DNA from: an uncultured Bacteroidales bacterium
Lineage (GTDB): Bacteria > Bacteroidota > Bacteroidia > Bacteroidales > P3
Direction of reading: 5' to 3'
NCBI GenBank assembly: GCA_949291555.1
Contig: CASEWE010000005.1
Span: 186,001 to 250,000 of the forward strand
DNA: 64,000 nt
A model generated the notes under the pieces. The model saw only the letters and a list, made by a program, of their open reading frames with translations. It ran no database searches and was not told the DNA's origin. The position numbers and the translations under genes were made by a program. Shown here piece by piece: positions 37,291 through 45,540 of this stretch (position 1 is the first letter of the stretch; the number at the start of each line of letters is the position of its first letter).

Positions 37291-37881
37291 ATGGACAAAG
37301 ACGGCAAGCTCATACTTTTTTCCGCGCCTTCCGGCTCGGGCAAAACCACCCTCGTGCACCGCATGCTTCCCCTGTTCCCCCAGTTGCAGTTCTCGGTTTC
37401 GGCCACGTCCAGACCCAGAAGGGAGGGGGAAACCGATGGTGTGGATTATTATTTCCTGACCATTGAAAAATTCAAGGAACTGTGCCGGGCAAACCGCTTC
37501 CTGGAATGGGAGGAGGTCTATGCCAACCAATTTTACGGGACCTTGCTTTCCGAACTCGACCGGATCTGGAGCCTCGGGAAACACGTGCTTTTCGATGTGG
37601 ACGTGAAAGGCGGAATCAATATCAAACGGAAATTCCCCGAAAAAACCCTGGCCATCTTCGTGCAGCCGCCCTCCATCGAAGAACTCCGCAACCGCTTGGT
37701 GAAGAGAGGCAGCGAAACGGAAGAAAGCTTGGCCAAACGCGTAGGCAAAGCCAAAGAGGAACTTGCCTTCGCCCCGCTTTTCGACAAAGTGATCGTGAAC
37801 GAGAATCTGGAAGATGCCGTGGAAGAAGCCCGCAACGCCATTGCGGAATTCCTTTCTTGCAGAAACGGGAAACCGGAATGA
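37291..37881 (+). CDS. gmk: Guanylate kinase
   Basis: Converts GMP to GDP with ATP. The P-loop SAPSGSGKTTLVHRM is at residues 9-23; the GMP-binding segment TSRPRREGETDGVDYYFL and FLEWEEVYANQFYGT are intact, with DVDVKGGINIKR for the second strand and SLAKRVGKAKEEL for the lid helix. The 196-residue length is usual. It overlaps nadD by 4 bp (ATGA), implying translational coupling, and follows the disordered conserved protein after 10 bp. Confidence 0.97.
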   Translation: MDKDGKLILFSAPSGSGKTTLVHRMLPLFPQLQFSVSATSRPRREGETDGVDYYFLTIEKFKELCRANRFLEWEEVYANQFYGTLLSELDRIWSLGKHVLFDVDVKGGINIKRKFPEKTLAIFVQPPSIEELRNRLVKRGSETEESLAKRVGKAKEELAFAPLFDKVIVNENLEDAVEEARNAIAEFLSCRNGKPE

Positions 37882-38516
37882 AACACATCGTCCTGTTTTT
37901 CGGATCTTTCAACCCGGTCCATAAAGGGCATATCGCCTTGGCGGAGACCATCCTCGAGCAACAGATTGCCGAAGAAGTCTGGTTCGTGCTTTCCCCGCAA
38001 AGCCCCTTCAAGGCGGAAGCCGGCCTTGCACCGGAGGCGGAACGGGAAAAAAAACTTGCCCAGGCGCTTGAAGGCAAAAACGGCTTGTCGCTCTGCAGCG
38101 TGGAACTTTCCCTTCCCAAGCCCTCGTACACCATCCAGACCTTGCAGCATTTATGGAACGCATACCCGGACTGCCGGTTCTCCTTGCTCATGGGGCAAGA
38201 CAACATAGCCGGATTCCATAAATGGAAAGACTATCGCCTTATCGTGGAAAAATGCGATATCTATGTCTATCCCCGGCAGCAAGCCGATGCTCCGGGAAAC
38301 GCCTTTGTTCCCCTTCCGGAATCCGCAACCGGAAAAGGAGGAACGAAAGACCAAAGACCGGGAAACCGGGAAACGCCGGCCCCGTCGCTTTCGCCTGCAG
38401 AAATGGAATATCCGGAACGCATACACCGGATAAGCGGGCCGTTGTTCGATATCTCCTCCACTCAGATCCGGGAAATGGCCCGGCAAGGGAAAGACGTTTC
38501 CCGCTGGCTTCCATAG
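37878..38516 (+). CDS. nadD: Nicotinate-nucleotide adenylyltransferase
   Basis: NadD adenylates nicotinate mononucleotide in NAD synthesis. The nucleotidyltransferase motif FFGSFNPVHKGHIALAE stands at the N-terminus, with VWFVLSPQSPFK, LLMGQDNIAGFHKWKDY and the C-terminal ISSTQIREMARQGKDVSRWLP. Two oddities: an insert of about 40 residues rich in Pro, Gly and Thr (around residues 143-180, ESATGKGGTKDQ ... ETPAPSLSPAE) between the GFHKWKDY region and the ISSTQIR motif, and an end right after SRWLP where relatives carry about 10 more residues (a P-V-YIY-type helix). The core motifs are intact, so activity is expected. Confidence 0.92.
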   Translation: MKHIVLFFGSFNPVHKGHIALAETILEQQIAEEVWFVLSPQSPFKAEAGLAPEAEREKKLAQALEGKNGLSLCSVELSLPKPSYTIQTLQHLWNAYPDCRFSLLMGQDNIAGFHKWKDYRLIVEKCDIYVYPRQQADAPGNAFVPLPESATGKGGTKDQRPGNRETPAPSLSPAEMEYPERIHRISGPLFDISSTQIREMARQGKDVSRWLP

Positions 38517-38664
38517 GAAGCTTCCGCGAACAAGAAAAGGCACGATCGGCGCGCATTTGCCGCAAGGCCGCAGTTCCCCCAAGGAACAGTTTCCCGCCGG
38601 ACCCCGAGCCGTCTGTCCGCCCGGCAGGCCCGCAGCGAGAAAGGAAATTCAAGAAAACCAGAAA

Positions 38665-39192
38665 TCAATAAGAAAGCAAAGAAAAGACCTCGTAGTCGCC
38701 CCCGATCCTCCCCCTCCCGTTCAAAGCCTCCAGCTCGACCAGAAAGCAGATACGTATATCCGCCACATCCAAACGCTTTATCAAATCCAAAGCCGCCACC
38801 GTAGTGCCCCCGGTGGCCAAAAGGTCGTCGTGAAGCAAGACACGGTCGCCTGGCTGCAAAGCATCCCGATGCATTTCAATCGTATCGTAACCGTATTCCA
38901 GCTGGTAAGTGTTCGATATTTTCTCGGCCGGCAGCTTGCCCTTCTTGCGTATCGGCACGAAACCGGCGTTGAGCTTGTAGGCCAGAATGCTGCCGAAGAT
39001 GAATCCCCGCGACTCGATCCCCACCACTTTGGTGATACCCTTGCCCGCATAACGGCGAACCAGAAGGTCGGTAGCTATTTCAATGGCGCGCGCATCTTTG
39101 AACAGCGTGGTAAGGTCGCGGAAAAGGATTCCTTTTTGGGGAAAATCGGGAATGTCCCGAACCTGCTTTCTCAAATACTCCAAACTTTCCAT
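38665..39192 (-). CDS. apt: Adenine phosphoribosyltransferase
   Basis: Salvages adenine with PRPP to AMP. The start ATG at 39192 yields the family N-terminus ESLEYLRKQVRDIPDFPQKGILFRDLT and a 175-residue protein of normal size. Substrate motifs: VVGIESRGFIFGSILAYKL, and the PRPP loop RVLLHDDLLATGGTTVAAL. The frame is open for 78 further codons upstream, but those run through a terminator hairpin and show no similarity. That hairpin (39217-39240), ending 24 bp before the start codon, suggests expression may be set by termination in the leader. Confidence 0.95.
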   Translation of the reverse strand: MESLEYLRKQVRDIPDFPQKGILFRDLTTLFKDARAIEIATDLLVRRYAGKGITKVVGIESRGFIFGSILAYKLNAGFVPIRKKGKLPAEKISNTYQLEYGYDTIEMHRDALQPGDRVLLHDDLLATGGTTVAALDLIKRLDVADIRICFLVELEALNGRGRIGGDYEVFSLLSY

Positions 39193-39216
39193 GACACAGA
39201 AGTGTTCGTGTTCCAC

Positions 39217-39240
39217 AAAAAAAACGCCTGCAACCAGGCG
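39217..39240 (-). terminator. Terminator-like hairpin in the apt leader
   Basis: Minus strand: CGCCTG-GTTG-CAGGCG followed by eight T (stem 39225-39240, T-tract 39217-39224), ending 24 bp before the apt ATG. A second hairpin CCTCCT/AGGAGG lies just upstream (about 39245-39261). A TATTTTTG box (39327-39334) could start a leader of about 130 nt. Confidence 0.65.
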
Positions 39241-39380
39241 GGGGACCTCCTGCAATAGGAGGACAAGGCTGCCTTCCAAGGCTCGGCGTGCCATCGGACG
39301 AGCCAAGCCCCTGCTGCAGCAACTAACAAAAATACGGAATTTAAGAAAACAAAAAGACGGGGAGACAAAAAATCCCCCGC

Positions 39381-39418
39381 AAAAAAAAGTTCCTGCCAGC
39401 TTATCTCCTGACAGGAAC
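39381..39418 (-). terminator. Intrinsic terminator of the ferritin gene
   Basis: Minus strand: GTTCCTG ... CAGGAAC stem with an AGATAA-containing loop (about 39389-39418), followed by eight T (39381-39388). It lies 68 bp after the ferritin stop. Confidence 0.8.
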
Positions 39419-39485
39419 CCTTCCACGGCGACGCCGCCCCGCGAAAACGGGCTTCCGGCATCGCATTCGCTCCGGCGCGAGGGGC

Positions 39486-39971
39486 TTATTGGCGTTCGCC
39501 CAATTTGGAGTCCAGCATGAAAAGCGCGGTATCGCCAAACTTTTCAATCTTGGCGACCACATCCGAAGCCGTAGCTTCTTCTTCCACCTGCTCGCGGACA
39601 AACTGCCAGAAGAAATCCTGCGTGGCCTTGTCGTTCTCGGCCGTGGCCAGATCCAGCAGCTTGTTGATCATTTCCGACACCTTGCATTCATGCGCGTACA
39701 CGCCCTTGAAAAGATCGATAGGCTTCTTCCATTCCGAAGGCACTTCGTCGATTTTGGCCACCTTGGCCGTCCCGCCTCTTTGCATCAGATAAGCCGCCAT
39801 GGTATAAGCATGCCCGATTTCCTCCTGCGACTGCTTTTTCAGCCAGTGGGCAAAACCGGCAAAGCCTTCTTTCTCGCAGAAAAAAGACATGGACATGTAC
39901 AAGTTGGCAGACCAGAGTTCGGCTGCTATCTGTTCGTTGATAGCTTTTTCGAGTTTTTTTGAAATTGTCAT
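39486..39971 (-). CDS. ftnA: Ferritin (non-haem, FtnA-like)
   Basis: A 161-residue iron-storage ferritin forming a 24-mer shell. The ferroxidase ligands are in place: Glu in EQIAAELWSANLYMSM (residue 17 region), the Glu/His set in KKQSQEEIGHAYTM (residues about 50-53), and Glu/Gln in REQVEEEATASD near residue 125-130. The four-helix bundle is uninterrupted and the C-terminal short helix (DTALFMLDSKLGE) present. It has its own terminator (39381-39418) and is separated from apt. The iron-regulated promoter expected upstream was not identified with confidence. Confidence 0.95.
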   Translation of the reverse strand: MTISKKLEKAINEQIAAELWSANLYMSMSFFCEKEGFAGFAHWLKKQSQEEIGHAYTMAAYLMQRGGTAKVAKIDEVPSEWKKPIDLFKGVYAHECKVSEMINKLLDLATAENDKATQDFFWQFVREQVEEEATASDVVAKIEKFGDTALFMLDSKLGERQ

Positions 39972-40573
39972 GGCAATACGGATTTAAATTGTTTTTCCCT
40001 TTCCGGGCTTTTCCCGATCTTCCTTTCGAAAAGTATCCCGCAACGGGTTTCGCGAAGACCTTTCCGCAAAAAACGTGCAAAGCGCCCGGAAGCCGACAAA
40101 AAGGCACATCTTCTGACAAAAGTGTTTCCCTGCGATACGCCTCTTGCCCGATCCGGGAAAAACTTCCGGGAATCCGCAAAGCCCTGGCAAAAGCGCCCTT
40201 TACTGCAACGCGAGCCTCGGCTCGGACCGGAAAACCTCGTCAAAAAAAACGCTCAAAAAACTTCTTTCCCGGAAAAGAAACGGCGAACAAAGCCGCACGG
40301 GACAATGCCAAAACAAATCCCTCCCGAAAGGAACGGCTTAAAAGACAAACATAAAACAACCCGCACGAAACGACCTTCCTTCCCGGATAAAAAAGCTCCG
40401 GGGAAAACTCCGCCGAACAGGTATAAGATTATCCACGAGATGAACCTGCAGATGAAAACAGCACTGCGGGTAGCCCCCGATCAGGTTTGATTCCAAGGAG
40501 TGGCGCCGGAACTCCGCTATCGATGAAAAGCATCGGGGAAAGCCCCGGGCAGGCAGAAAAGGAAAGAAAGGAC
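39972..40573. other. Long intergenic region without recognised gene
   Basis: About 600 bp between the ferritin start and the tRNA-Arg terminator. It is rich in A and in short GC hairpins. Open frames here are short, basic and without recognisable domains. I looked for RNase P RNA, tmRNA and 6S RNA landmarks and found none. The ferritin promoter should lie in the left part. Confidence 0.5.
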
Positions 40574-40605
40574 AAAAAAAATCCCCGGCAAAGAACTGCC
40601 GGGGA
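40574..40605 (-). terminator. Terminator downstream of tRNA-Arg
   Basis: Minus strand: 9-bp stem TCCCCGGCA / TGCCGGGGA (arms 40597-40605 and 40582-40590) with a 6-nt loop, followed by an A/T run (40574-40581). It ends 20 bp after the tRNA. Confidence 0.88.
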
Positions 40606-40624
40606 AAAAACCAGAACGATGAAG

Positions 40625-40698
40625 TGACACCGGTGGGATTCAAACCCGCAACCTTCTGATCCGTAGTCAGATGCTCTATTCAGTTGAGCTACGGTGCC
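40625..40698 (-). tRNA. tRNA-Arg (anticodon ACG)
   Basis: A 74-nt cloverleaf on the minus strand: acceptor GGCACCG/CGGTGTC with one G-U pair and discriminator A, D-arm GCTC..GAGC, anticodon stem TCTGA/TCAGA with loop CTACGGA (anticodon ACG, read as inosine at the first base), and T-arm GCGGG-TTTGAAT-CCCAC-type loop. CCA is not encoded. Confidence 0.95.
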
Positions 40699-40714
40699 TT
40701 GCTTTTAGGGTCTG

Positions 40715-40745
40715 CAAAGATAAATCTTTTTCCCGAGTTACCAAA
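40715..40745 (-). promoter_or_regulatory. Promoter of tRNA-Arg
   Basis: Minus strand: TTTG (40742-40745), 19-bp spacer, TATCTTTG (40715-40722), a perfect match to the Bacteroidota consensus. Transcription would start about 10 nt before the tRNA. Confidence 0.85.
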
Positions 40746-40920
40746 ATTTTTCTTCAACCCTTCTTCCGAAACCGCCTCCGCCTCGCCCCGTCAGGCCGGC
40801 GAGCGCTTAGCCGGTCCACGGAACAAGCCCGCAAGAATCAACAAGAATCCCCCTAAGGGACAATTATTTAAAACAGCACCTACCCGCCTGCCTCCCAACG
40901 AAGCAGGCAAAGAAAGAAAA

Positions 40921-41178
40921 TCATTTAAAAAACGGTTCGACCCCTTTTATTTCCGGCTCAAGCGCCCGGATGGCCACAGTGACGCACTGCAAAAGCGTGG
41001 CTTTGGCCCGCGGGCAATTCCCGCAGGAAGTCTTCAATCCCATTTTGGCTTTCATGTCCTCGGTAATCCCGTAGAAAACAACCGTTGCGGAACACTTTTC
41101 ATCCAAAGGAGGTGCGATCTTCTCTTTCACCAATCGTTCCAATCTTTCTTCCAATGCTTTCTTCTCGTTCGTTTCCAT
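40921..41178 (-). CDS. NifU-like (C-terminal domain type) small protein
   Basis: An 85-residue protein beginning ETNEKKALEERLERLVKEKIAPPLDEKC and containing SCGNCPRAKATLLQCVTVAIRALEPEIKGVEPF, which parallels the NifU/Nfu C-terminal domain (a CxxC followed by a helix of the type TLK--IE-AI, then V--V). Nfu proteins carry Fe-S clusters to target enzymes through a dimer sharing the CxxC pair. Here the first strand differs from classic Nfu (no GGD motif), so it is only NifU-like. The ATG at 41178 fits; the frame is open further up but lacks similarity. It stands alone on the minus strand downstream of dnaK. Confidence 0.78.
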   Translation of the reverse strand: METNEKKALEERLERLVKEKIAPPLDEKCSATVVFYGITEDMKAKMGLKTSCGNCPRAKATLLQCVTVAIRALEPEIKGVEPFFK

Positions 41179-41548
41179 GATAAAAACTGCTTGGATATTC
41201 CGGATATTCCACCCTCGTTCACGCAAAACGCGGCAAATATACGCCAATCGCCTCCAGCCGCAAAACGGTTTTTCGAAACGCCGGGAAACGCAAAGGCTCC
41301 ATCCCGCCGCACCCTGCCGCACCCCGCCTCCGCCCGGCGCAAGCAGACCGCAATGCCGCCAACCGGAAACCGGGCCGCATCTTCCTTCCGGCCCTCAACG
41401 GCCCGACCTTCCTGCAACCATAAAAGGGAAAAGGAAGGAGCAAAGCCGCGATGAGACGAATTGAAACCAACCTTCCTGCATCCATAAAAGGGAAAAGGGA
41501 CACCGTGAAACCCGGCATCCCTTTTCTCCACAAGCGAGCGGCAAAGCC
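41179..41548. other. Intergenic region downstream of dnaK with a direct repeat
   Basis: Contains two 29-bp direct repeats with one mismatch (41406-41434 and 41470-41498, core CCTTCCTGCA-CCATAAAAGGG) 64 bp apart, and the candidate dnaK terminator. No gene is supported. Confidence 0.6.
41493..41525 (-). terminator. Possible dnaK terminator
   Basis: Minus strand: AAAAGGGA (41518-41525) and TCCCTTTT (41493-41500) pair around a 17-nt loop with a small inner stem (CCG/CGG), followed by CCCTTTTAT. It lies 24 bp after the dnaK stop and overlaps the right copy of the 29-bp repeat. Confidence 0.45.
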
Positions 41549-43477
41549 TTACTTCACCTCCTCGAACGGAACATCCGTCACGCCGCCATTGCCGGCAGCA
41601 CCCGCATCCGTCCCGTTCGCCCCAGCCGCGCCTGCGGTCGAGCCTTGCGCATTCTGCGCCCCGGCTTGCGCTTGCTGCTGGGCCTGGTACATCTCCTGGG
41701 AGGCAGCCTGCCAAGCTTCGTTCAGCTTCGTATTGGCCGCATCGATTCGAGCCAGATCCTTGGAAGCCAGCGCATCCTTGGTTTCTTTCAGAGCCGCCTC
41801 GATAGCCGAACGCTTTTCGGCCGGAATCTTGTCGCCGTATTCCTTCAGCTGCTTTTCGGTCTGGAAGACCATGGCATCGGCCGCATTGATCTTGTCGGCC
41901 TGCTCCTTGGCCTTCATGTCCGCATCGCGGTTGGCTTCGGCTTCGGCCTTCATCCGCTTGATTTCCTCTTCGCTCAGGCCCGAAGAAGCCTCGATACGGA
42001 TTTGCTGCGACTTGCCCGTGCCTTTATCCAAAGCCGAGACATTCAAAATGCCGTTGGCATCGATATCGAACGTGACTTCGATTTGCGGCACTCCGCGGGG
42101 AGCGGCGGGAATCCCGTCCAAATGGAACCTGCCGATGCTCTTGTTCTGGTTGGCCATCGGACGCTCGCCTTGCAAGACGTGGATTTCAACCGAAGGCTGG
42201 TTGTCGACCGCGGTGCTGAACACCTCGCTCTTGCGGGTAGGAATCGTGGTATTGGCTTCGATCAATTTGGTGAAAACACCGCCCAAGGTCTCGATGCCGA
42301 GGCTCAAAGGCGTTACATCGAGCAGCAAGACATCCTTCACTTCGCCCGTCAGGACCCCGCCTTGGATGGCAGCGCCCATGGCCACGACCTCGTCCGGGTT
42401 CACGCCTTTGGAAGGCACCTTGCCGAAATAGTTCTGCACCACTTCCTGCACTTTGGGAATACGGGTCGAACCGCCTACCAGAATCACTTCGTCGATTTGC
42501 GAAGGCGACAAGCCGGCATCGGACAAGGCCTTCTTGCAAGGCTCTATGGTACGTTGGATCAAGTCATCGCAAATCTGCTCGAACTTGGCCCGGCTGAGCT
42601 GCTTTACCAAGTGCTTTGGCATGCCGTCTATGGCGGTGATGTAAGGCAAGTTGATTTCGGCCGTGGTCGAACTGGAAAGTTCTATCTTGGCCTTCTCGGC
42701 CGCCTCTTTCAGCCGCTGCAACGCCATGGGGTCTTTGCGCAAGTCCATGTTTTCCTCGCGCTGGAATTCCTCGGCCAGCCAGTCGATGATGCGCTGGTCG
42801 AAATCATCCCCGCCAAGGTGGGTATCGCCATTGGTCGATTTCACTTCGAAGACCCCGTCGCCCAATTCCAGCACGGAAATATCGAAGGTACCGCCGCCCA
42901 AGTCGAAGACAGCAATCTTCTTGTCGCTCTTGGACTTGTCGAGCCCGTAGGCCAAAGCCGCAGCCGTAGGCTCGTTGATTATACGTTTCACCGTCAAACC
43001 GGCTATCTCGCCGGCTTCCTTGGTTGCCTGGCGCTGGGAATCGCTAAAGTAGGCCGGCACGGTGATGACCGCTTCCGAAACCGTGGTCCCCAGATAATCC
43101 TCGGCCGTCTTCTTCATCTTCTGCAAGACAATAGCCGAAATTTCCTGAGGCGTATAAGTGCGATCGCCTATCCGCACCCGGGGCGTATTGTTGTCCCCGC
43201 GTTCCACTTTGTAAGGCACGCGGCTGATTTCGTTCGTCACCTGGTCGTAAGTCTCGCCCATGAAACGCTTGATGGAATAAACCGTTCCGTGGGGATTGGT
43301 AACAGCCTGACGCTTGGCGGGGTCGCCCACTTTGCGCTCCCCGTCTTTCACAAAAGCCACTATGGAAGGGGTTGTCCTATGACCTTCGCTGTTAGGGATA
43401 ACAACGGCTTCACTGCCTTCCATCACAGCTACGCAGGAATTGGTCGTTCCAAGGTCGATTCCGATTATCTTTCCCAT
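41549..43477 (-). CDS. dnaK: Molecular chaperone DnaK (Hsp70)
   Basis: Cytoplasmic Hsp70 working with DnaJ and GrpE. The ATPase domain has [16 protein letters not shown] at the start, the connect motifs [14 protein letters not shown] and [11 protein letters not shown]; the linker [19 protein letters not shown] is intact; the substrate domain has [28 protein letters not shown]. The C-terminal Ala/Gln/Gly-rich lid tail ends in DVPFEEVK, the bacterial DnaK end. The 642-residue length is standard. It is monocistronic here, without dnaJ or grpE next to it. Confidence 0.98.
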   Translation of the reverse strand: MGKIIGIDLGTTNSCVAVMEGSEAVVIPNSEGHRTTPSIVAFVKDGERKVGDPAKRQAVTNPHGTVYSIKRFMGETYDQVTNEISRVPYKVERGDNNTPRVRIGDRTYTPQEISAIVLQKMKKTAEDYLGTTVSEAVITVPAYFSDSQRQATKEAGEIAGLTVKRIINEPTAAALAYGLDKSKSDKKIAVFDLGGGTFDISVLELGDGVFEVKSTNGDTHLGGDDFDQRIIDWLAEEFQREENMDLRKDPMALQRLKEAAEKAKIELSSSTTAEINLPYITAIDGMPKHLVKQLSRAKFEQICDDLIQRTIEPCKKALSDAGLSPSQIDEVILVGGSTRIPKVQEVVQNYFGKVPSKGVNPDEVVAMGAAIQGGVLTGEVKDVLLLDVTPLSLGIETLGGVFTKLIEANTTIPTRKSEVFSTAVDNQPSVEIHVLQGERPMANQNKSIGRFHLDGIPAAPRGVPQIEVTFDIDANGILNVSALDKGTGKSQQIRIEASSGLSEEEIKRMKAEAEANRDADMKAKEQADKINAADAMVFQTEKQLKEYGDKIPAEKRSAIEAALKETKDALASKDLARIDAANTKLNEAWQAASQEMYQAQQQAQAGAQNAQGSTAGAAGANGTDAGAAGNGGVTDVPFEEVK

Positions 43478-43777
43478 ATCTCAAATATTTTCCAAGTTAA
43501 ACAATGCCTCTGCCCGCCTCTGCCGGCCTTCCGCGGCCCCGGACTTTCCCGGGCCTTCCGGAAGCATGGGCGCCCGCGGCACCTGCCGGCGGCAGGACGC
43601 AGCCCCCTTTCGCAAAGTCCGTGCCACGAGACGATACCTGTCATTCTGGCAGAAGAACTGCCGCGCAGCACCGGATTTCATCGTTTCCGGACTTTCCGCT
43701 ACCTTTGTCTGCAGGGGCTTTGAAAAATTTCCGCAAAAGGCAGGGACGAAAAAAACGGATTCTAAATTTCAAGAGAT
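43478..43777. other. Divergent intergenic region dnaK - DUF2007 gene
   Basis: A 300-bp spacer. A TACCTTTG box on the plus strand at 43700-43707 with TTTC 20 bp upstream (43676-43679) could serve the DUF2007 gene. For dnaK only a weak TAACTTGG (43492-43499, minus) is seen; no heat-shock-type element was recognised. No gene is supported. Confidence 0.45.
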
Positions 43778-44038
43778 ATGAAGACCACCGACCACAGCCA
43801 GCTCGTAAGCGTTTTTTCCGGAGACCGGATGGAAGCGGAAATCATTGCCGGCATGCTGCAATCCCATGGAATCGAATCCATGCTTAAAGACGAATCGCTC
43901 GGGGCGGTAACCTCCCCCTACCTGATGGCCGGCGGAAATGTCAAAATCCTTGTCCGGCCCGAAGACCGGGAAAACGCCCGCAAGTTCATCGAAAACCCGG
44001 ATGCAGGCGAACTTCCGGACGGGCATCGAGAAGCCTGA
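43778..44038 (+). CDS. DUF2007 family small protein
   Basis: An 86-residue protein with the DUF2007 pattern: LVSVFSGDRMEAEIIAGMLQSHGIESMLKDE, then a Gly-rich loop and VKILVRPEDRENARKFIE. The fold is ferredoxin-like; the family was once called putative signal-transducing, but no function is established. After the domain there is a short polar tail. It stands alone between dnaK and surE; a TACCTTTG promoter box lies 71 bp upstream. Confidence 0.85.
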   Translation: MKTTDHSQLVSVFSGDRMEAEIIAGMLQSHGIESMLKDESLGAVTSPYLMAGGNVKILVRPEDRENARKFIENPDAGELPDGHREA

Positions 44039-44250
44039 CCGGTTATCGAGAGATTCGAAAGATACCTCGAAGCCTGAAAAGCCGGGGACGAGCTTCATTC
44101 CGCGCCCGTTCGCGAAAAACCGGACGCCGCCGGAAGGCCCGGCTTATTGTTGTCCCGCTCCGGAAACTTGCCAACCCGCACTGTTTTCCTCCGGGGCAGC
44201 GCTCCGGCCGTTGTTCCTTTCGATTTTCCAGAATGGAAATCCTCTTGCTT

Positions 44251-45009
44251 TCAGAACGGAAATTCCTGCTCCAGCCTCTCCAGCGCCGCATAATCCGTCC
44301 AATCGGTCTTCAACGGCGTGAGCGTGGCATAACCCTGCTCCAAATAAGCCAGATCGCAATCCTCCCCTTTGTCCGTCCGGACGAAATCGCCTTCGAGCCA
44401 ATAGTATTTCCGGCGCGAAGGATCTTCCCTTTCCACCGCATCTTCCGCCCACAAGGCCTCGCCCAAACGGCAAAGCTTGATGCCTTTGATCCGGCCTTCC
44501 GGCAAACAGGGGAAATTCACATTCCAGCAAATATCCCTTCTGCCCGAACCGATGCAGGCACGCACGATTTTTTCCACGAAGGGCAGGACAGGTTCGAAAT
44601 CCGCCTGCATGGAATGGTCGAGCAGGGAAAAAGCCACTGACGGGACACCCGACAAGGCCCCTTCCACAACCCCGGCGACCGTGCCGGAATAAATCGTGTT
44701 CGAAGCCGCGTTGCTGCCATGGTTGATCCCTGAAAAAACGTAATCGGGGTGTTTCCCCTGCAGCACGACCTTGACAGCCAGTTTCACGCAATCGGCCGGC
44801 GTCCCGTTGCAACTGAAATAACGCACATTCCCCTCCGTTCCCTTCTCCTGCAAACGCAAAGGCGTGGTCAACGTCACCGCGTGCGACTGCCCGGAGCGCG
44901 GCGCATCGGGCGCCACAACCAAAACTTCGCCGAACTTGGCGGCCACGGAAACCAGATGGCCTATCCCGGGGGCGAAAATCCCGTCATCGTTCACAACCAA
45001 TATCTTCAT
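44251..45009 (-). CDS. surE: 5'/3'-nucleotidase SurE
   Basis: SurE dephosphorylates nucleoside monophosphates (and short polyphosphate) and is linked to stationary-phase survival. The metal-binding start ILVVNDDGIFAPGI (Asp pair at residues 8-9), APDAPRSGQSHAVT with the phosphate-binding Ser, and SGINHGSNAASNTIYSGTVAG with the Asn ligand are intact. The 252-residue length is typical. It has its own promoter (45221-45252) and a leader of about 200 nt in which the first bases are a duplicated 19-bp unit. Confidence 0.95.
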   Translation of the reverse strand: MKILVVNDDGIFAPGIGHLVSVAAKFGEVLVVAPDAPRSGQSHAVTLTTPLRLQEKGTEGNVRYFSCNGTPADCVKLAVKVVLQGKHPDYVFSGINHGSNAASNTIYSGTVAGVVEGALSGVPSVAFSLLDHSMQADFEPVLPFVEKIVRACIGSGRRDICWNVNFPCLPEGRIKGIKLCRLGEALWAEDAVEREDPSRRKYYWLEGDFVRTDKGEDCDLAYLEQGYATLTPLKTDWTDYAALERLEQEFPF

Positions 45010-45186
45010 CTGTCAAAAAATATCAAACAAAAAAGAAGCCCTGCTTCCGGGAAAGCCCTCGATTGGCAAAAAACAACTTGCCAGCAAAAAACAGCCTTCC
45101 TCCATGCGCCCCGCTTCGGGAACCGGAAGCCGTTCCTTGGAGACCGGGAAACCGCTCCTTGCCCGCAATCAACCAAAGGCACCCTC

Positions 45187-45224
45187 GCACGGACAATCCG
45201 GCAAAGCACGGACAATCCGGCAAA
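45187..45224. repeat. Perfect 19-bp tandem duplication
   Basis: The unit GCACGGACAATCCGGCAAA occurs twice in direct succession (45187-45205, 45206-45224). It touches the -7 box of the surE promoter and covers the start of its transcript. Confidence 0.95.
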
Positions 45225-45252
45225 GGTAAAACAATCCCGTTTGAATTTCAAC
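45221..45252 (-). promoter_or_regulatory. Promoter of surE
   Basis: Minus strand: GTTG (45249-45252), 20-bp spacer, TACCTTTG (45221-45228); good match to the Bacteroidota consensus. Confidence 0.7.
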
Positions 45253-45492
45253 GGAAGCGCAAAGGCTCGAAAACCCACCGGGGACGCATCTCCACGCTGG
45301 CATCGTGGTAGCCATGGCGGCAGGTAGGAGCCTGAACCCGGAACCTTGCCCATGGAAGCCTCCTCGCGCCCGGCACCCGGAAAACAGGCTTGTCGGGGAA
45401 TTTTTGATTATCGGTGAAAACCATAGCTTCATGCGTGTTATGAAGCAATAGAGGTACAAATGACTGTAAAAATAGTCTTGTCATTATGCTGA

Positions 45493-45518
45493 ATACACAA
45501 CTAAATTGTGTATATTTG
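45493..45518 (+). promoter_or_regulatory. Promoter and candidate operator of the R-M cassette
   Basis: ATACACAA-CTAAA-TTGTGTAT (45493-45513) is a perfect palindrome with 8-bp arms; its right arm overlaps the -7 box TATATTTG (45511-45518). No clear -33 element is seen, which would suit a promoter dependent on an activator. The palindrome is a plausible binding site for the XRE protein encoded 23 bp downstream. Confidence 0.6.
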
Positions 45519-45540
45519 CAAACGGAAACAAGAAGTACCT

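Larger units (their letters stand above)
45010..45540. other. Intergenic region between surE and the R-M cassette
   Basis: About 530 bp. The left part is host-like and carries the surE promoter with a perfect tandem repeat; from about 45400 the base composition turns AT-rich, marking the left edge of imported DNA. No protein gene is supported. No clear attachment-site duplication was found. Confidence 0.6.

Noticed and set aside
39193-39426. In-frame upstream extension of apt by 78 codons
   Set aside because: It passes through a terminator hairpin and has no similarity to the family; the conserved N-terminus starts at 39192.
39959-40354. A 131-codon plus-strand frame between ferritin and tRNA-Arg
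   Set aside because: Very basic, no domain, starts inside the ferritin gene, no promoter or start-site signal.
39972-40573. Possible RNase P RNA, tmRNA or 6S RNA in this gene-free stretch
   Set aside because: None of the conserved cores of these RNAs could be recognised.
45187-45224. Beginning of a CRISPR array
   Set aside because: Only two adjoining copies without spacers and no cas genes in the window.
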